From NCBI GenBank assembly GCA_020633075.1, contig JACKEI010000006.1:1-64000 (forward strand): DNA of 64,000 bases, in the 5' to 3' direction. Numbering within the stretch: position 1 is the first letter of the stretch; every line of letters starts with the position of its first letter. The translations under genes and the position numbers were made by a program. This document shows positions 63,549-64,000 of the stretch, piece after piece. This stretch comes from Sandaracinaceae bacterium (GTDB taxonomy: Bacteria > Myxococcota_A > Polyangia > Polyangiales > Houyiibacteriaceae). The notes beneath the pieces were generated by a model that was given only the letters and a program-made list of their open reading frames with translations, was not told where the DNA came from and did no database searches.

Positions 63549-64000
63549 TCACGGTGCCGAGCGCGCCGGGGCTGTGGCGCTCGGTGCGCCAACGGGCGCG
63601 CTGCCTGCCGGGGCTGTGGTTGTCGGTGCGCCAACGGGCGCGCTGCCTGTCGGAGCCACGCCCGTCGGGACCTCGACGGCCGCGTCTGCTGCGTCGGTGG
63701 GGAGCACGTCCAGCACGGGGTCGCTCACGCTCATGTTCTCGTACGGGCCATCCCACTGGCGCCAGCGCACCGTCTCCGCGTCGCCGCGCGCCACCAGGTT
63801 CTGGTTGAAGCCCAGCGTGCTGGACAGGTAGATGCCGGGCGCGCCGCGACGGTCCGAGGCGAACGCCACCAAGCGACAGTCCGGGGAGAAGGCCGGGTCC
63901 TTGTTGTCCCCCTGCCCTTGCGTGAGGCGCACGTAGTCCTGCGTCTCCGGGTTCACCGTGAAGATGTCGTAGTTGCCGTCGCGGCCCGTGAACGCGATGC
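63549..64000 (-). CDS. TolB-like WD40/PD40 beta-propeller protein (5' end outside window)
   Basis: Partial gene that runs off the right edge; only the C-terminal ~150 codons are inside. The reading frame continues through 64000 with IAFTGRDGNYDIFTVN, then KDPAFSPDCRLVAFASDRRG, which are TolB-type propeller blades. The C-terminal 50 residues are a Pro/Ala/Thr/Val-rich tail encoded partly by two 42-bp tandem repeats (63565-63648). A start codon internal to this part (63956) is not the real start. It is convergent with the CpoB-like gene and probably belongs to the Tol-Pal system. Confidence 0.8.
   Translation of the reverse strand, partial: IAFTGRDGNYDIFTVNPETQDYVRLTQGQGDNKDPAFSPDCRLVAFASDRRGAPGIYLSSTLGFNQNLVARGDAETVRWRQWDGPYENMSVSDPVLDVLPTDAADAAVEVPTGVAPTGSAPVGAPTTTAPAGSAPVGAPSATAPARSAP
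63565..63648. repeat. Two 42-bp tandem direct repeats in the TolB tail
   Basis: Two nearly identical 42-bp units, 63565-63606 and 63607-63648, each containing CGGTGCGCCAACGGGCGCGC. They encode the Ala/Pro/Val/Gly-rich 14-residue repeats of the TolB-like protein's C-terminal tail. The period is a multiple of three, so the frame is kept. Confidence 0.85.

Overview
The window is very GC-rich and tightly packed. The gene types point to a myxobacterium (Myxococcota), probably of the Sandaracinus/Polyangiales kind. The markers are a myxobacterial-type pfa polyunsaturated fatty acid synthase with a fused acyltransferase, a secreted protein with EGF and DUF4215 'myxo' cysteine repeats ending in a MYXO-CTERM-like anchor, an AgmX/PglI C-terminal-domain protein, an RCC1-repeat lipoprotein, a DUF4388 response regulator and a Ser/Thr kinase. 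The species is an inference from gene content only.

Layout. 0.2-16.8 kb (minus strand): three-gene pfa operon, read right to left: pfa1 (enoyl reductase), pfa2 (KS-MAT-4xACP-KR-DH), pfa3 (KS-CLF-DH-DH-DH-like-AGPAT). Divergent from it (17.0-18.7 kb) is a TetR regulator translationally coupled to a fatty acid hydroxylase/sterol desaturase-family enzyme. A perfect 18-bp palindrome lies in the shared promoter region. 18.8-21.5 kb (minus): flavin reductase, alpha/beta hydrolase and zinc-ribbon/AgmX-C protein, with a KstR-like palindrome before the flavin reductase. 21.6-24.2 kb (plus): degenerate response regulator with DUF4388, then a START-like secreted protein. 24.1-25.7 kb (minus): purE-purK. 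25.9-31.5 kb: exported proteins (EGF/MYXO-CTERM protein, depolymerase-like lipoprotein with four Cys repeats, HEFGH metalloprotease lipoprotein). 31.6-36.4 kb: YheU-family protein and a SNF2(SWIM)-recX pair. 36.6-38.5 kb: ABC exporter. 38.5-42.9 kb (minus): acyl-CoA operon (AMACR-like, 4-hydroxybutyryl-CoA dehydratase-like, carboxyltransferase). 43-46.8 kb: membrane Ser/Thr kinase; TetR coupled to a diiron ferritin-like protein. 46.9-51.6 kb: RCC1 lipoprotein; TetR and divergent quinone oxidoreductase with a visible promoter and operator; 3-methyladenine glycosylase I-like protein. 51.7-53.4 kb: two adjacent nucleotidyltransferases of one family. 53.5-57.1 kb (minus): BASS transporter, CLC-F fluoride/proton antiporter-like protein and a zinc-ribbon membrane protein, all chained by 4-bp overlaps. 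57.2-60.3 kb: double-FHA protein, beta-CASP RNase, divergent beta-carbonic-anhydrase-like protein. 60.4-62.5 kb (minus): arsR-acr3-arsH. 62.7 kb to the end: CpoB/YbgF-like lipoprotein and, running off the right edge, a TolB-like beta-propeller.

How it works together. The pfa genes should build long-chain polyunsaturated fatty acids. The fused AGPAT domain may load them straight onto lysophosphatidate. The neighbouring TetR-hydroxylase pair and the distant TetR-diiron pair are small lipid- or redox-enzyme modules with their own regulators. No phosphopantetheinyl transferase for the four ACPs is visible here. No gene-free stretch exceeds 300 bases, and I saw no tRNA, rRNA, CRISPR array, insertion sequence, prophage or origin. 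The strongest candidates for something undescribed are the coupled nucleotidyltransferase pair, the BASS/CLC-F/zinc-ribbon operon, and the KstR-like operator outside actinobacteria.
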